From assembly GCA_046565595.1 (NCBI GenBank), contig JBKHYG010000043.1, positions 1 to 14,197 on the forward strand: 14,197 bases of DNA. The letters are read 5' to 3'. This DNA is from JBKHYG01 sp046565595. GTDB taxonomy: Bacteria; Actinomycetota; AC-67. The translations under genes were made by a program, and so were the position numbers. This document shows, piece by piece, positions 6,746 to 13,673 of this stretch (position 1 is its first letter; every line of letters starts with the position of its first letter). The notes beneath the pieces were generated by a model, which saw only the letters and a list, made by a program, of their open reading frames with translations, was not told the DNA's origin and did not search any database.

Positions 6746-7118
6746 CCGGAACCACCGGCACCTGGCTGCCCTGCTCGCGGTGGCCCTAGTCGGGAGCCTC
6801 AGTGCTCCTGCTCTCGCCGGCGAAGACAGTTACAACGAGCCCGCGCGGATCTTGTGGAAGGCCCAGACCGGTTACACGCTTACATCTGAGCCTCTTAACT
6901 GCGAGCTGCTGATGTACTGCCGCAACGTCTACGAGTTCTTCCGTTGGGACGATTGGCCCGCGTTAACGCGACTGGACGCGCCGAGAACTCCCTCTCAGCA
7001 GGGCACCTACGAGCACGAGTTGAGGTTCTTTGACGACGCCAATGAACCCGCAGCGTTGGTGGTGGTGCGACACCAACCCCTTGATTGGGTGGCCAGGATA
7101 CATAAACCTGATTACTGA
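6735..7118 (+). CDS. N-terminal part of a frame-split secreted protein
   Basis: This 127-aa frame begins with a textbook signal peptide (MAANRNHRHLAALLAVALV... ending ALA, about residues 1-28) and continues with Cys-containing mature sequence. A GGGGGCAGG segment precedes the ATG; an upstream ATG at 6717 is less likely. It stops at 7118, but a second frame open to 7914 overlaps it and carries no signal peptide of its own. Reading CCC at 7077-7079 and then skipping C7080 joins the two smoothly (...VVVRHQP|LIGWPGYINL...) into a ~392-aa secreted protein. The gene is therefore frameshifted by mutation, miscalled by one C, or decoded by +1 slippage. The family is not recognised. Confidence 0.65.
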   Translation: MAANRNHRHLAALLAVALVGSLSAPALAGEDSYNEPARILWKAQTGYTLTSEPLNCELLMYCRNVYEFFRWDDWPALTRLDAPRTPSQQGTYEHELRFFDDANEPAALVVVRHQPLDWVARIHKPDY

Positions 7119-7914
7119 CCTCCCCCCGGACTCTTACCACGACGGCTGGGATATCAGCCGAGGCGAATACACCTGGGGGATGCGGAGTTGGCGGATCATT
7201 GAGGACCGCAACTACTCCATCCAGTTCGACTGCGCGCCCAGCCAGGGCGGGTTCCCAACAGGCCCCTTGCCGACTGACCATGGCGACTACAATGTGTCGG
7301 CCCAGGTCGGTCACTGCCACACGGGCGCCGACTCGTGTTCTTCAATCAACGTCTACGCCGACGAGACCGTTCGACTCACGCCGCGCTTCACGACGCAGGC
7401 ACCTGAATTCGGCGACGCGCTTGGTACATGGGCGTGGAACTACAGCCTGGAATGCTGCCCTTCGAACCCAACCGACACGGACGAGCCTAGAGTCACTGCC
7501 GGGACATACTCTCGAATCTGTGGCTTTAATTCATACCACGGAGATTGCTTCTGGCGAGTCGGCCCGTCAGGCTCGGCCCAGCCGACCATCAGCTACGTGA
7601 TCAATGCCGATCCGCCATCCGGGGGAACCTCCGCCCAAATTAATGAGTGGGTCCTCCGATGCCCTCACTCGCAGAACGCGACCGACTGCGTCGCACGCGT
7701 CTACGTGCAAGGGTTGAACACGTCAGGAAGCCAGACTGCCATCTACTCCTCAGGCTGGACTACCGTACCGAAGGGGCCAACGTGGTATCTACACTGGGTC
7801 AAGAGTTCCAGCTTCCCTTCCAACACGGTCAAATGGAAGTTCGCCGTGCAGATGCAGGCCGGATACACTCTCGACGCCGACTTCAGCCAGCAAGCCTGGC
7901 GCACCCCGCCTTAA
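7030..7914 (+). CDS. C-terminal part of the frame-split secreted protein
   Basis: The open frame to 7914 covers about 294 codons from a TTG at 7030. The true coding part probably begins at 7081, directly after the CCCC run, and continues the protein started at 6735. The sequence is rich in Trp, Tyr, Ser, Thr and Cys with little charge, as expected for a secreted beta-rich protein. It includes a Cys cluster (HCHTGADSC, LECCP) and a final domain with SYVINADPPSGG, WVLRCPHSQNATDC and KWKFAVQMQAGYTLDADF. No family is recognised. A separate protein starting at TTG 7030 is less likely, because it lacks an export signal and its first ~17 codons lie within the other frame. The next gene starts 19 nt after its stop. 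Confidence 0.6.
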   Translation: MTTPMNPQRWWWCDTNPLIGWPGYINLITDLPPDSYHDGWDISRGEYTWGMRSWRIIEDRNYSIQFDCAPSQGGFPTGPLPTDHGDYNVSAQVGHCHTGADSCSSINVYADETVRLTPRFTTQAPEFGDALGTWAWNYSLECCPSNPTDTDEPRVTAGTYSRICGFNSYHGDCFWRVGPSGSAQPTISYVINADPPSGGTSAQINEWVLRCPHSQNATDCVARVYVQGLNTSGSQTAIYSSGWTTVPKGPTWYLHWVKSSSFPSNTVKWKFAVQMQAGYTLDADFSQQAWRTPP

Positions 7915-7933
7915 ACAGAGCGCACCGGAGAAC

Positions 7934-8242
7934 GTGATCGGGCAGCATCCAAGCAAGCGAGGACGGGGGAGGCTGCTCCCCGCGCTCCTCGGGTTGGGGG
8001 TGGCGATTCTGCTGGCCTTCGGGCCGACCCTATCGGGTCTGCATCGAAGCCGAGACTCCTTCGAGGTAGCAGAGCGAGTCTGCGCCCACCTAGTGACTCC
8101 GGAGGGCGCAGAATCGCCCGAGAGACACCAATGCCTCCAGAATGAGGGGACGAAACCGGACTTCCGATTGGTCGAGTACCTGCCCACGATCCTTGCCCTC
8201 GGCGTCGTGATGTGTGCGTGTTGTCGCTCTAGGCGTTGCTGA
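7934..8242 (+). CDS. Small membrane protein, last gene before a transposase fragment
   Basis: The 102-aa product starts at GTG with CCGGAGAA just upstream as RBS. It has two hydrophobic segments, LLPALLGLGVAILLAFGPTL (15-34) and YLPTILALGVVMCACC (about 82-97), separated by an outside loop with two cysteines (VCAHL, QCLQN). The layout resembles the small protein at 4879-5247: a short N-tail, helix, Cys-containing loop, helix and basic tail. The last residues (RSRRC) overlap the frame of the transposase remnant, so the natural C-terminus may have been cut or replaced by the insertion. It ends the co-directional run of envelope genes. The family is unknown. Confidence 0.55.
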   Translation: MIGQHPSKRGRGRLLPALLGLGVAILLAFGPTLSGLHRSRDSFEVAERVCAHLVTPEGAESPERHQCLQNEGTKPDFRLVEYLPTILALGVVMCACCRSRRC

Positions 8243-8870
8243 CCGGGATGATCCTGCGGGCTTCGTCTTGCGAGAACTTGGACTCGTTCCGATCAACCGC
8301 GTGGCCGCGGCATCGGTCTCGCGCGGCGGAGGAAAGAAAGCGCGACGCGTCGAGAAGAGCCGATTCATCGAAGACAAAGAGATCTCGATGCCAGGCGGCG
8401 GGAGCGAGTCAGTCAAGCTGTATGCACGCGCCGGGGCAGTGGGCCTCGTCGCCTTCGACATGCGCGGTGAACCGATCTTCACCCAGCTTCGTAGACTCAA
8501 GACGCATCGACAAGCCAACAAGTGCGGCCAGTTCCGCTGGTACAACGAGTACGCGCTCCCGCCAAGATTCGGCCGCAGAACCGTGATCGTACGGCTGGAC
8601 ACGACCGATGATGATCGAGCACGCGGCTTCAACCGGACCGAAAACATCCGCGCCATCGCGCCATCAGACCCAGACTTCGAGCCACTGTTCCGCAGGCGCA
8701 ACGACATCGAATCAATCAACCGCGGGGTCGACGACTCCCTCTACCTCGGACGCGCACACAGCCTCGGCCACAGCCGGCAACTCATGAACCTGATCGGCTA
8801 CGCCCTCATGGTCAACTCCCTCGCACTGCACCGACATCGAACCAGAGCACCAGCCACAGCGGCCGCCTAA
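8214..8870 (+). pseudogene. Truncated DDE-type transposase (C-terminal part)
   Basis: About 218 codons match the C-terminal half of a transposase type common in actinobacteria. Recognisable parts are RVEKSRFIEDKEISMPGGG, SVKLYARAGAVGLV, LRRLKTHRQANK, RWYNEYALP, ARGFNRTENIRAIAPSDPDF and the end block RRNDIESINRGVDDSLYLGR then GHSRQLMNLIGYALMVNSLA. The E of NDIESINR is a candidate for the catalytic Glu. The N-terminal half with the DNA-binding region and the catalytic Asp residues is absent, so it should be inactive. I cannot define terminal inverted repeats or a target duplication, nor name the IS family with certainty. The junction with the preceding gene lies somewhere near 8205-8265, and the first ~15 codons may be flanking DNA read in frame. 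Confidence 0.8.
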
Positions 8871-8897
8871 AAGGAACTAAAGGACCCGAACACCGAC

Positions 8898-8925
8898 AGA
8901 GCCGGGCGTCAACGCGCCCGGCTCT
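8898..8925 (+). terminator. Strong hairpin after the transposase remnant
   Basis: An 11-bp perfect stem (AGAGCCGGGCG pairing with CGCCCGGCTCT) with a 6-nt loop TCAACG lies 28 nt after the transposase stop. The 3' side continues CACTTCC, a weak pyrimidine tail. It could terminate the plus-strand operon before the tRNA gene. Confidence 0.65.
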
Positions 8926-9061
8926 CACTTCCCCAGCCCAACATGCCCACACCCCGCCGCCCACGCCCGAGACGGCCCAACCGGTGCGGTAACATCCTCC
9001 CAAGGGACGCCGATGACCGGGCCACGAGGTTTTCTCCGAGGTTTCTGCATCCCCCGCCCCT

Positions 9062-9136
9062 GCCCCCGTAGCTCAGTGGATAGAGCAGTGGTTTCCTAAA
9101 CCATGTGCGGAGGTTCGACTCCTCCCGGGGGCACCA
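9062..9136 (+). tRNA. tRNA-Arg (anticodon CCU)
   Basis: A full cloverleaf can be drawn: acceptor GCCCCCG (9062-9068) with CGGGGGC (9126-9132); D-arm GCTC/GAGC; anticodon stem GTGGT/ACCAT with loop TTCCTAA (9093-9099) giving anticodon CCT (9095-9097), reading AGG; a 4-nt variable loop; and T-arm GGAGG-TTCGACT-CCTCC. The discriminator A9133 is followed by an encoded CCA (9134-9136). Just upstream CGAGGTTT is repeated at 9025-9032 and 9037-9044, with no known role. tRNA-Arg(CCU) genes are frequent integration sites, but I see no integrase and no second copy of its 3' end in the window. Confidence 0.97.
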
Positions 9137-9188
9137 CGCTTGGCCGACCAGCGGAGGAGACCGTATTCCTCGCGGCGAATCTGTGGGT

Positions 9189-10754
9189 ATGCGCAACCAT
9201 CGTGCCCTCCTTGGCCTGCTCGCCTCCCTGGTCCTGGCAAGCGGCCTGACCGCTTCCTCTGCTCCGGCGATCACCGCCGAGACATACCTGGTCGGAGCGG
9301 CTACCCGGCTGATCCACCCCGACGCTCCAGGATCTCCCCTTGCCCCAGGGACGGCCGTGCAGAAGGGCGGCAGCGGCCTCGGCGACGGCAGCAGCGTCGT
9401 CTCGCAACTGATCGGCCCGGGCGGCGCCGCCCGCTATCAGGGCGAACCGTTGTCTGCGCGCGCGGTCGTGGTCTCTCGGGATGGAGCGAGCGTCGCGATG
9501 GTGACGGTCGAGACCCAAGGCATGTTCATCGCCTATCAGCGTGGACTGCCAGGGATAGCGGATATTGCTGCTGAGGTAGAGGAAGCGACCGATGGCGATC
9601 TGCCGGCGGCCAATATCGTGATCTCGAACAACCACACGCACTCTGGTCCGGACATGATCGGTGCTTGGGGCTTCGTGCCTGACGACTATGCGAGGTTCAT
9701 CGCGGCCCAGACTCGAGACGCCATAGTCGCGGCGTTCGAGGCTCGCGAACCCGCAACCATAACCGCGGGAGCGGACGCGGCCCCGGACATCATCTACAAC
9801 CAGAACTGCACCGAGGCCCTGAACCAGTCGGGCAACACCGGGGCGCCGAACAACATCTGTAACCCACGGTTGAACTACAAGGACTCGCTGGTTCGCGTAC
9901 TTCAGGCGCGATCGGTGAACGAACCCGAGCGGGTCATCACGACGGTGCTGTCGTTCTCGGCTCACGCCACATTGGGCGGCGGCTCGGGTTTGCACGGCGA
10001 CTGGCCGCAGTTCATGAGCGAGAAGCTGTCAGAGACCTACGGCGGGACCGGCATAGCGTTCGAGGGCTCGGTCGGAGCGACCCAGCCTTGCAGGCCCTTC
10101 TGCGGCTACACCGACAAGGCCAAGTACGGGCCGGACCTTCCCGCCGATCGCAAGGGCGCGTACACCTACATGTTGGGTTGGCATGCCGCACGCGCATTGG
10201 CCTCGGCGGTCCCCGTAGAGGGGGAACTTGCTGCCTCACGCGCATTCATCCGCCATACCGCTGAGAACGCCGCGCTGTTCGCTCTGGTCACCAACGGCGC
10301 TGCGGTCGGTGCTCCGATCGCTCGCTCGGTCGACGCACCGTGGGTGATCGGCAACACGGTCCTAACGACCGTGAGCGCGTTGCGGATCGGCAACCTGCTG
10401 GTCAACGGAGCGCCAGGCGAGGCCTACTCGAACATCTCCGCGGGAGTCGAGTCGGCGCTTGGCATCGACGCGAAACTGCATTGGACGCTCGGATTGGCCG
10501 ATGACCAACTGGGTTACCTGATCGCTCCCGTCGAGGCCTACCCTGCGGTGCTGGCAGAGGTCGCGGTCAACGACAACTCGATCTTCAACATCTCACCGAC
10601 CATCGGCGACCATGTGATGTGCGCGCAGACGCGGATCTCCAGGGAACTTGGCTTCGGCCCGAGCGATCCGGTTTCGGTCGCTACGACGGCTGATCCTCGT
10701 TGCACAGCTTGGGATGCTGCCGACCTGGCAGCCGACGCAGCCGAAGGTCGCTAA
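9189..10754 (+). CDS. Exported neutral/alkaline ceramidase-like hydrolase
   Basis: The 521-aa product resembles the N-terminal catalytic domain of neutral/alkaline (non-lysosomal) ceramidases, zinc amidases that cleave the N-acyl bond of ceramides. The signal peptide spans about residues 1-30 (MRNHRALLGLLASLVLASGL... AITA). The mature start YLVGAATRLI and the motif SNNHTHSGPD (147-156) match the family's zinc/active-site region. A second segment, SFSAHATLGG...LHGDWP, resembles its conserved His/Asp block. The C-terminal Ig-like domain of typical ceramidases seems absent. A ceramide substrate is not proven; related actinobacterial proteins may act on other amides or lipids. The start is the ATG before the signal peptide; no good RBS is seen, and the open frame upstream runs into the tRNA. 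It is convergent with protease B, 6 bp away. Confidence 0.75.
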   Translation: MRNHRALLGLLASLVLASGLTASSAPAITAETYLVGAATRLIHPDAPGSPLAPGTAVQKGGSGLGDGSSVVSQLIGPGGAARYQGEPLSARAVVVSRDGASVAMVTVETQGMFIAYQRGLPGIADIAAEVEEATDGDLPAANIVISNNHTHSGPDMIGAWGFVPDDYARFIAAQTRDAIVAAFEAREPATITAGADAAPDIIYNQNCTEALNQSGNTGAPNNICNPRLNYKDSLVRVLQARSVNEPERVITTVLSFSAHATLGGGSGLHGDWPQFMSEKLSETYGGTGIAFEGSVGATQPCRPFCGYTDKAKYGPDLPADRKGAYTYMLGWHAARALASAVPVEGELAASRAFIRHTAENAALFALVTNGAAVGAPIARSVDAPWVIGNTVLTTVSALRIGNLLVNGAPGEAYSNISAGVESALGIDAKLHWTLGLADDQLGYLIAPVEAYPAVLAEVAVNDNSIFNISPTIGDHVMCAQTRISRELGFGPSDPVSVATTADPRCTAWDAADLAADAAEGR

Positions 10755-10760
10755 GAGCCT

Positions 10761-11645
10761 TTATGGGACCGCTACCTTGATGGTGGGACAAACGCGCCGG
10801 TAGCGCCAGTCCATCCACGAACGATCGCCCTTCTTGACGCCCTTTGGAGCCTTCGGGCAGCGGTAGGGATACAACTCTCGAACACCGAGCAACTCAGCAA
10901 GTGCCGGCGACTGACCATACCGTTCGTAAGACTGCCCGTCTGGCTCGCAATAGCCCTCGGGATCCATGGTCACGCAGCGAGGCTCCCTTCCCTCGGTCGG
11001 AGAAGGATGGTCCAATCCGAGAACATGTCCGAACTCGTGCATGATCACCGTTCCGATCTCAAGACGCGTCAAAGTCCTCAGTTCGCGGTCCTCCAACGGA
11101 TGCTGGAGACCACCCCAATATCGGAGATTCGCACGCCCGCAATCGAAACGGCACGGCAACCAGACCGGCTCGTGATACAGGTTCAGCCACATGTCCCATT
11201 CCGACCAGTTGCCCTGGGAGAAGACAACCGCTCCCGCAGCAGGGGTCGGAGCCGCCAACAACTGAAAGGCTATGATGTTCTTGCCGTCGTTGGGGATCGC
11301 GAGTTCATCGGTGAAACCCAGAAGCTTGAACCGGAGTCGGGGGTTCGTGTACTCCCATGTACGGCCCGCATACGCGAACCATTTCGCGATCTCCTCCCGC
11401 GGGATACCCCAGACATTGGATGGATTGATCCAATACTCGACGCGGATCAGCGAACTCGACACTCCTTTGCACTGGTCGAGATCTGGGCGATCGACAAACC
11501 AGGCACACCGAAGCCGGTAGTTGCGACAATAGTGACCAGGGCAACCTGTCGGATCATTCATTCCATGATCGTCGGGCACGGCGAGTGCTCCGCCGGGTAG
11601 CAACGAGGCGACCGCCAGAGCGAACCCACACACCGCCTTGAGCAT
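10761..11645 (-). CDS. Exported metzincin-type zinc metalloprotease (paralogue B)
   Basis: The 294-aa product is a predicted secreted zinc endopeptidase related to protease A at 2228-3160. The signal peptide covers about residues 1-22 (MLKAVCGFALAVASLL... ALA). The zinc site HEFGHVLGLDH (203-213) fits HExxHxxGxxH, and CVTM (224-227) provides the Met-turn methionine. Shared with A are CPGHxCR (35-41), RTWEYTNPRLRF (95-106), GFTD (110-113), LPCRFDC (163-169), QSPALAELLG (245-254), and the C-terminal RSWMDWRYR then VCPTI. Ten mature cysteines suggest five disulfides. The start at 11645 is chosen over 11687 because AGAGGGGA precedes it and it fits the signal peptide. It has its own promoter and appears monocistronic, without a copy of A's Cys-rich partner gene. 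Confidence 0.87.
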   Translation of the reverse strand: MLKAVCGFALAVASLLPGGALAVPDDHGMNDPTGCPGHYCRNYRLRCAWFVDRPDLDQCKGVSSSLIRVEYWINPSNVWGIPREEIAKWFAYAGRTWEYTNPRLRFKLLGFTDELAIPNDGKNIIAFQLLAAPTPAAGAVVFSQGNWSEWDMWLNLYHEPVWLPCRFDCGRANLRYWGGLQHPLEDRELRTLTRLEIGTVIMHEFGHVLGLDHPSPTEGREPRCVTMDPEGYCEPDGQSYERYGQSPALAELLGVRELYPYRCPKAPKGVKKGDRSWMDWRYRRVCPTIKVAVP

Positions 11646-11674
11646 CAGATGTCCCCTCTCGCGGCTTTGGCATA

Positions 11675-11725
11675 AGGATATGCCCACCCCGTGTTGATGT
11701 CAATCCCGACTGACTAGGACATATG
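11675..11725 (-). promoter_or_regulatory. Promoter/operator of protease B (shared 28-bp block)
   Basis: On the minus strand TTGACA (11703-11698) and TATCCT (11680-11675) are separated by 17 bp, a good sigma-70-type promoter, with the ATG about 30 nt after the -10. The 28-bp block 11725-11698 equals that of protease A at 23 of 28 positions, including CATATG, GTCA, CGGG and TTGACA. It holds the inverted repeat GTCA-N8-TGAC (11714-11699), which overlaps the -35 and suggests a common regulator. The rest of the 136-bp gap (11646-11782) shows nothing else clear. Confidence 0.7.
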
Positions 11726-11782
11726 ACAGCCTCAAGTCATACCGGATCCCTCGGGCTACGAAGGGCCGTCGCGATCCGGCCC

Positions 11783-12802
11783 CTAAGCCACTTCCGCTCG
11801 CACCTTTGGCGCGACCTCGGTGCCCAGAAGTTCGATGGCATGTAGAACCTGTTGCTGGGGCATCGGGCCCAGAGCGATCTGCAACAGGAACCGGTCGTGA
11901 CCGAAGAGCTGGTGCTGGAACAGGATCTTCTCGACTATCTGTTGGGGGCTGCCGACGAAGTTGGCGCCGCGGAGAGACGCGGCAGCATCGAACTCGGGAC
12001 GCCCCATCGGTTGCCATCCGCGTTCACGCCCGATCCTGTTCATCGCCTGCATCGTCGGCAGGTACGACTCGTCCAAGGCTTGTTGTGAAGTGTCGGCGAT
12101 GTGCCCGTGAGAGTTGATGCTGAGGGGCAACCGCCCGTGTCCCGCTTCGATGGCGGCGTCACGATGGATCTGAGCGAAGCCAGCGAACCGCTCGGGCATG
12201 CCTCCGATTATCGCTAGCGCCATCGGCAGCCCAAGTTTGCCAGCGCGCACCGCCGAGCCGGGGTTCCCTCCAGCAGCAAGCCACACCGGCAGCGGATCCT
12301 GCAGAGGACGCGGATAGACGCCGCGGCCATCGATCGGAGGTCGATGCTTGCCCTTCCAGGTGACGATCTCGCTCTCGCGGATCGCAAGCAGCAGCTCGAG
12401 TTTCTCGGCGAAGAGCTCGTCGTAGTCGTCCAGGTCGTATCCGAAAAGGGGGAAACTCTCTATGAACGAGCCGCGTCCCGCCATGATCTCGGCGCGACCG
12501 TTCGAGATCAGATCGAGCGTGGCGAACTGCTGGAACACTCGGACCGGATCATCAGAACTCAGCACCGTGACCGCGCTGGTGAGCCTGATCCGTTCCGTCC
12601 GGGCCGCTGCCGCCGCAAGGATCGCGGCCGGAGCCGACGCCAAGAAATCCTGCCGGTGATGTTCGCCGATGCCGAACACATCCAGCCCAACCTGGTCGGC
12701 TAACTCGATCTGCTCGAGCAGCTCGCGCATCGTCCGCGCGTCTCGCTGCGGGTCAGTCTCGCTCCCATAGCTTGGAACGAAGGCGAAGAGGCCGATCTCC
12801 AT
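11783..12802 (-). CDS. LLM-class flavin-dependent oxidoreductase
   Basis: The 339-aa protein is a bacterial-luciferase-like (LLM) TIM-barrel flavoenzyme that probably uses FMN or F420. Evidence includes the N-terminal strand MEIGLFAFVPSY, QIELADQVGLDVFGIGEHHR (31-50), LASAPAAILAAAAARTERIRL, LTSAVTVLSSDDPVRVFQQFATLDLISNGRAE and GRGSF (flavin phosphate region), YPRPLQDPLPVWLAAGG, and a C-terminal GSPQQIVEKI helix. It resembles the Atu2307-like subgroup annotated only as 'probable oxidoreductase, LLM family'; the substrate is unknown. Transcription is probably leaderless: TAGGGT ends 6 nt before the ATG and there is no RBS. It is divergent from the acyltransferase gene, with 77 bp between starts. 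Confidence 0.92.
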   Translation of the reverse strand: MEIGLFAFVPSYGSETDPQRDARTMRELLEQIELADQVGLDVFGIGEHHRQDFLASAPAAILAAAAARTERIRLTSAVTVLSSDDPVRVFQQFATLDLISNGRAEIMAGRGSFIESFPLFGYDLDDYDELFAEKLELLLAIRESEIVTWKGKHRPPIDGRGVYPRPLQDPLPVWLAAGGNPGSAVRAGKLGLPMALAIIGGMPERFAGFAQIHRDAAIEAGHGRLPLSINSHGHIADTSQQALDESYLPTMQAMNRIGRERGWQPMGRPEFDAAASLRGANFVGSPQQIVEKILFQHQLFGHDRFLLQIALGPMPQQQVLHAIELLGTEVAPKVRAEVA

Positions 12803-12808
12803 ATGCTG

Positions 12809-12814
12809 ACCCTA
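12809..12814 (-). promoter_or_regulatory. -10 box for a leaderless transcript of the LLM oxidoreductase
   Basis: TAGGGT on the minus strand is followed by 6 nt (CAGCAT) and then the ATG at 12802, placing the expected transcription start on or next to the start codon. No convincing -35 is seen. Confidence 0.45.
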
Positions 12815-12867
12815 ACGCCGCTGCAACCCTGGAAACTTCCTCCCGCCCTGGCTGGCTGGGACCCGGA

Positions 12868-12873
12868 TACGAT
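12868..12873 (+). promoter_or_regulatory. -10 box for a leaderless transcript of the acyltransferase
   Basis: TACGAT is followed by GGCTGC and then the ATG at 12880. The gene lacks a Shine-Dalgarno sequence, and the distance fits transcription starting at the A of ATG. No clear -35. Confidence 0.45.
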
Positions 12874-12879
12874 GGCTGC

Positions 12880-13659
12880 ATGGGCAAGCGCGTCTACTCC
12901 GTCGTCATCGGTACAGCCGTGACGATGATCCGTTCGATGAAGTGGGATGTGACGGTCACAGGCGCCGAACACATCCCCACCGAAGGCCCCGCGATCCTGG
13001 CTTCCAATCACATCGGCTACCTCGATTTCGTCTTCTCTGGATACGCAGCCCGCGACCGGGGACGCCGGGTGAGGTTCTTGGCGAAGAAGGAGATCTTCGA
13101 CAAGCGGGGCGTCGGATGGCTGATGCGTCAGATGGGTCACATCCCGGTTGACCGTCACGGCGCGGCCCAGGATTCGATGCGCGCCGCCGAAGCCGAACTG
13201 CGCCGCGGCGAGATCATCGGCATGTTCCCCGAGGCGACCATCAGCCCCTCGTTCGTGCCGCGCGCAGGAAAGACCGGGACGGTAAGGATCGCGCAAGCAA
13301 CCGGCGCTCCCCTGCTGCCGGTCGCGTTATGGGGCACGCATCGGATCTTGACCAAGTGGCGTCCGAAGAACTTCCAACGCAAGATCCCGATCACCGTCGC
13401 GGTCGGCCCCGCCATCCCGCTCACCGCCGATGACGATCCCGAGGTCAAGACGAAGGAACTGATGGCCGCGATCTGCGAGCTCCTCGATGAGGCTCAGCGC
13501 GCCTATCCCGCCGAACCGGCAAGCGCAGAGGATGCCTGGTGGCTACCAGCGCATCTGGGCGGCAGCGCCCCGAGTTTCGATGAGGCCGAAGCACGCTTGG
13601 TGGAAGAGAGGGAACGCAAGGCAGCTAAACGCAAGCAGGAGCCAGGTCCCACCCCCTGA
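12880..13659 (+). CDS. 1-acylglycerol-3-phosphate O-acyltransferase family protein (PlsC-like)
   Basis: The 259-aa product is a membrane-associated acyltransferase of the PlsC/LPLAT family, which moves an acyl chain to the sn-2 position of lysophosphatidate during phospholipid synthesis. Motif I is NHIGYLD (43-49), with H44 and D49 catalytic. FLAKKEIFD (66-74) and GHIPVDR (86-92) are typical block II positions. Motif III is FPEATIS (116-122), with Ala where FPEGTRS has Gly, a variant seen often in actinobacterial members. VALWGTHRI (148-156) gives motif IV. The tail (about 225-259) is charged and probably flexible. The start at 12880 is favoured over 12772 because the extra N-terminus is not protein-like and a -10 box lies 6 nt upstream. 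The acyl acceptor cannot be fixed from sequence. Confidence 0.9.
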   Translation: MGKRVYSVVIGTAVTMIRSMKWDVTVTGAEHIPTEGPAILASNHIGYLDFVFSGYAARDRGRRVRFLAKKEIFDKRGVGWLMRQMGHIPVDRHGAAQDSMRAAEAELRRGEIIGMFPEATISPSFVPRAGKTGTVRIAQATGAPLLPVALWGTHRILTKWRPKNFQRKIPITVAVGPAIPLTADDDPEVKTKELMAAICELLDEAQRAYPAEPASAEDAWWLPAHLGGSAPSFDEAEARLVEERERKAAKRKQEPGPTP

Positions 13660-13660
13660 C

Positions 13661-13666
13661 TACCAT
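13661..13666 (+). promoter_or_regulatory. -10 box for the RecB-like gene, likely leaderless
   Basis: TACCAT begins 2 nt after the acyltransferase stop and is followed by 7 nt (CGGGACG) and the ATG at 13674. This matches the spacing at the two preceding genes. No RBS or clear -35 is visible, so read-through from the acyltransferase gene is the alternative. Confidence 0.35.
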
Positions 13667-13673
13667 CGGGACG

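Noticed and set aside
8870..8885. Short direct repeat AAAGGA-ACT-AAAGGA after the transposase stop, as an IS end
   Set aside because: No matching inverted copy is seen near 8205-8265, so it cannot be assigned as a terminal repeat.
9062..9136. tRNA-Arg as an attachment site of an integrated element
   Set aside because: No integrase gene and no second copy of the tRNA 3' end is seen in the window; the idea needs flanking sequence.
9096..9995. 299-codon minus-strand open frame antisense to the ceramidase-like gene and tRNA
   Set aside because: Arg/Asp/Gly/Val-rich shadow composition, overlaps the tRNA gene, while the plus strand has a signal peptide and family motifs.
12800..12805. A third CATATG, at the LLM oxidoreductase start, as another copy of the shared block
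   Set aside because: The GTCA, CGGG and TTGACA parts are absent; the hexamer alone is chance.
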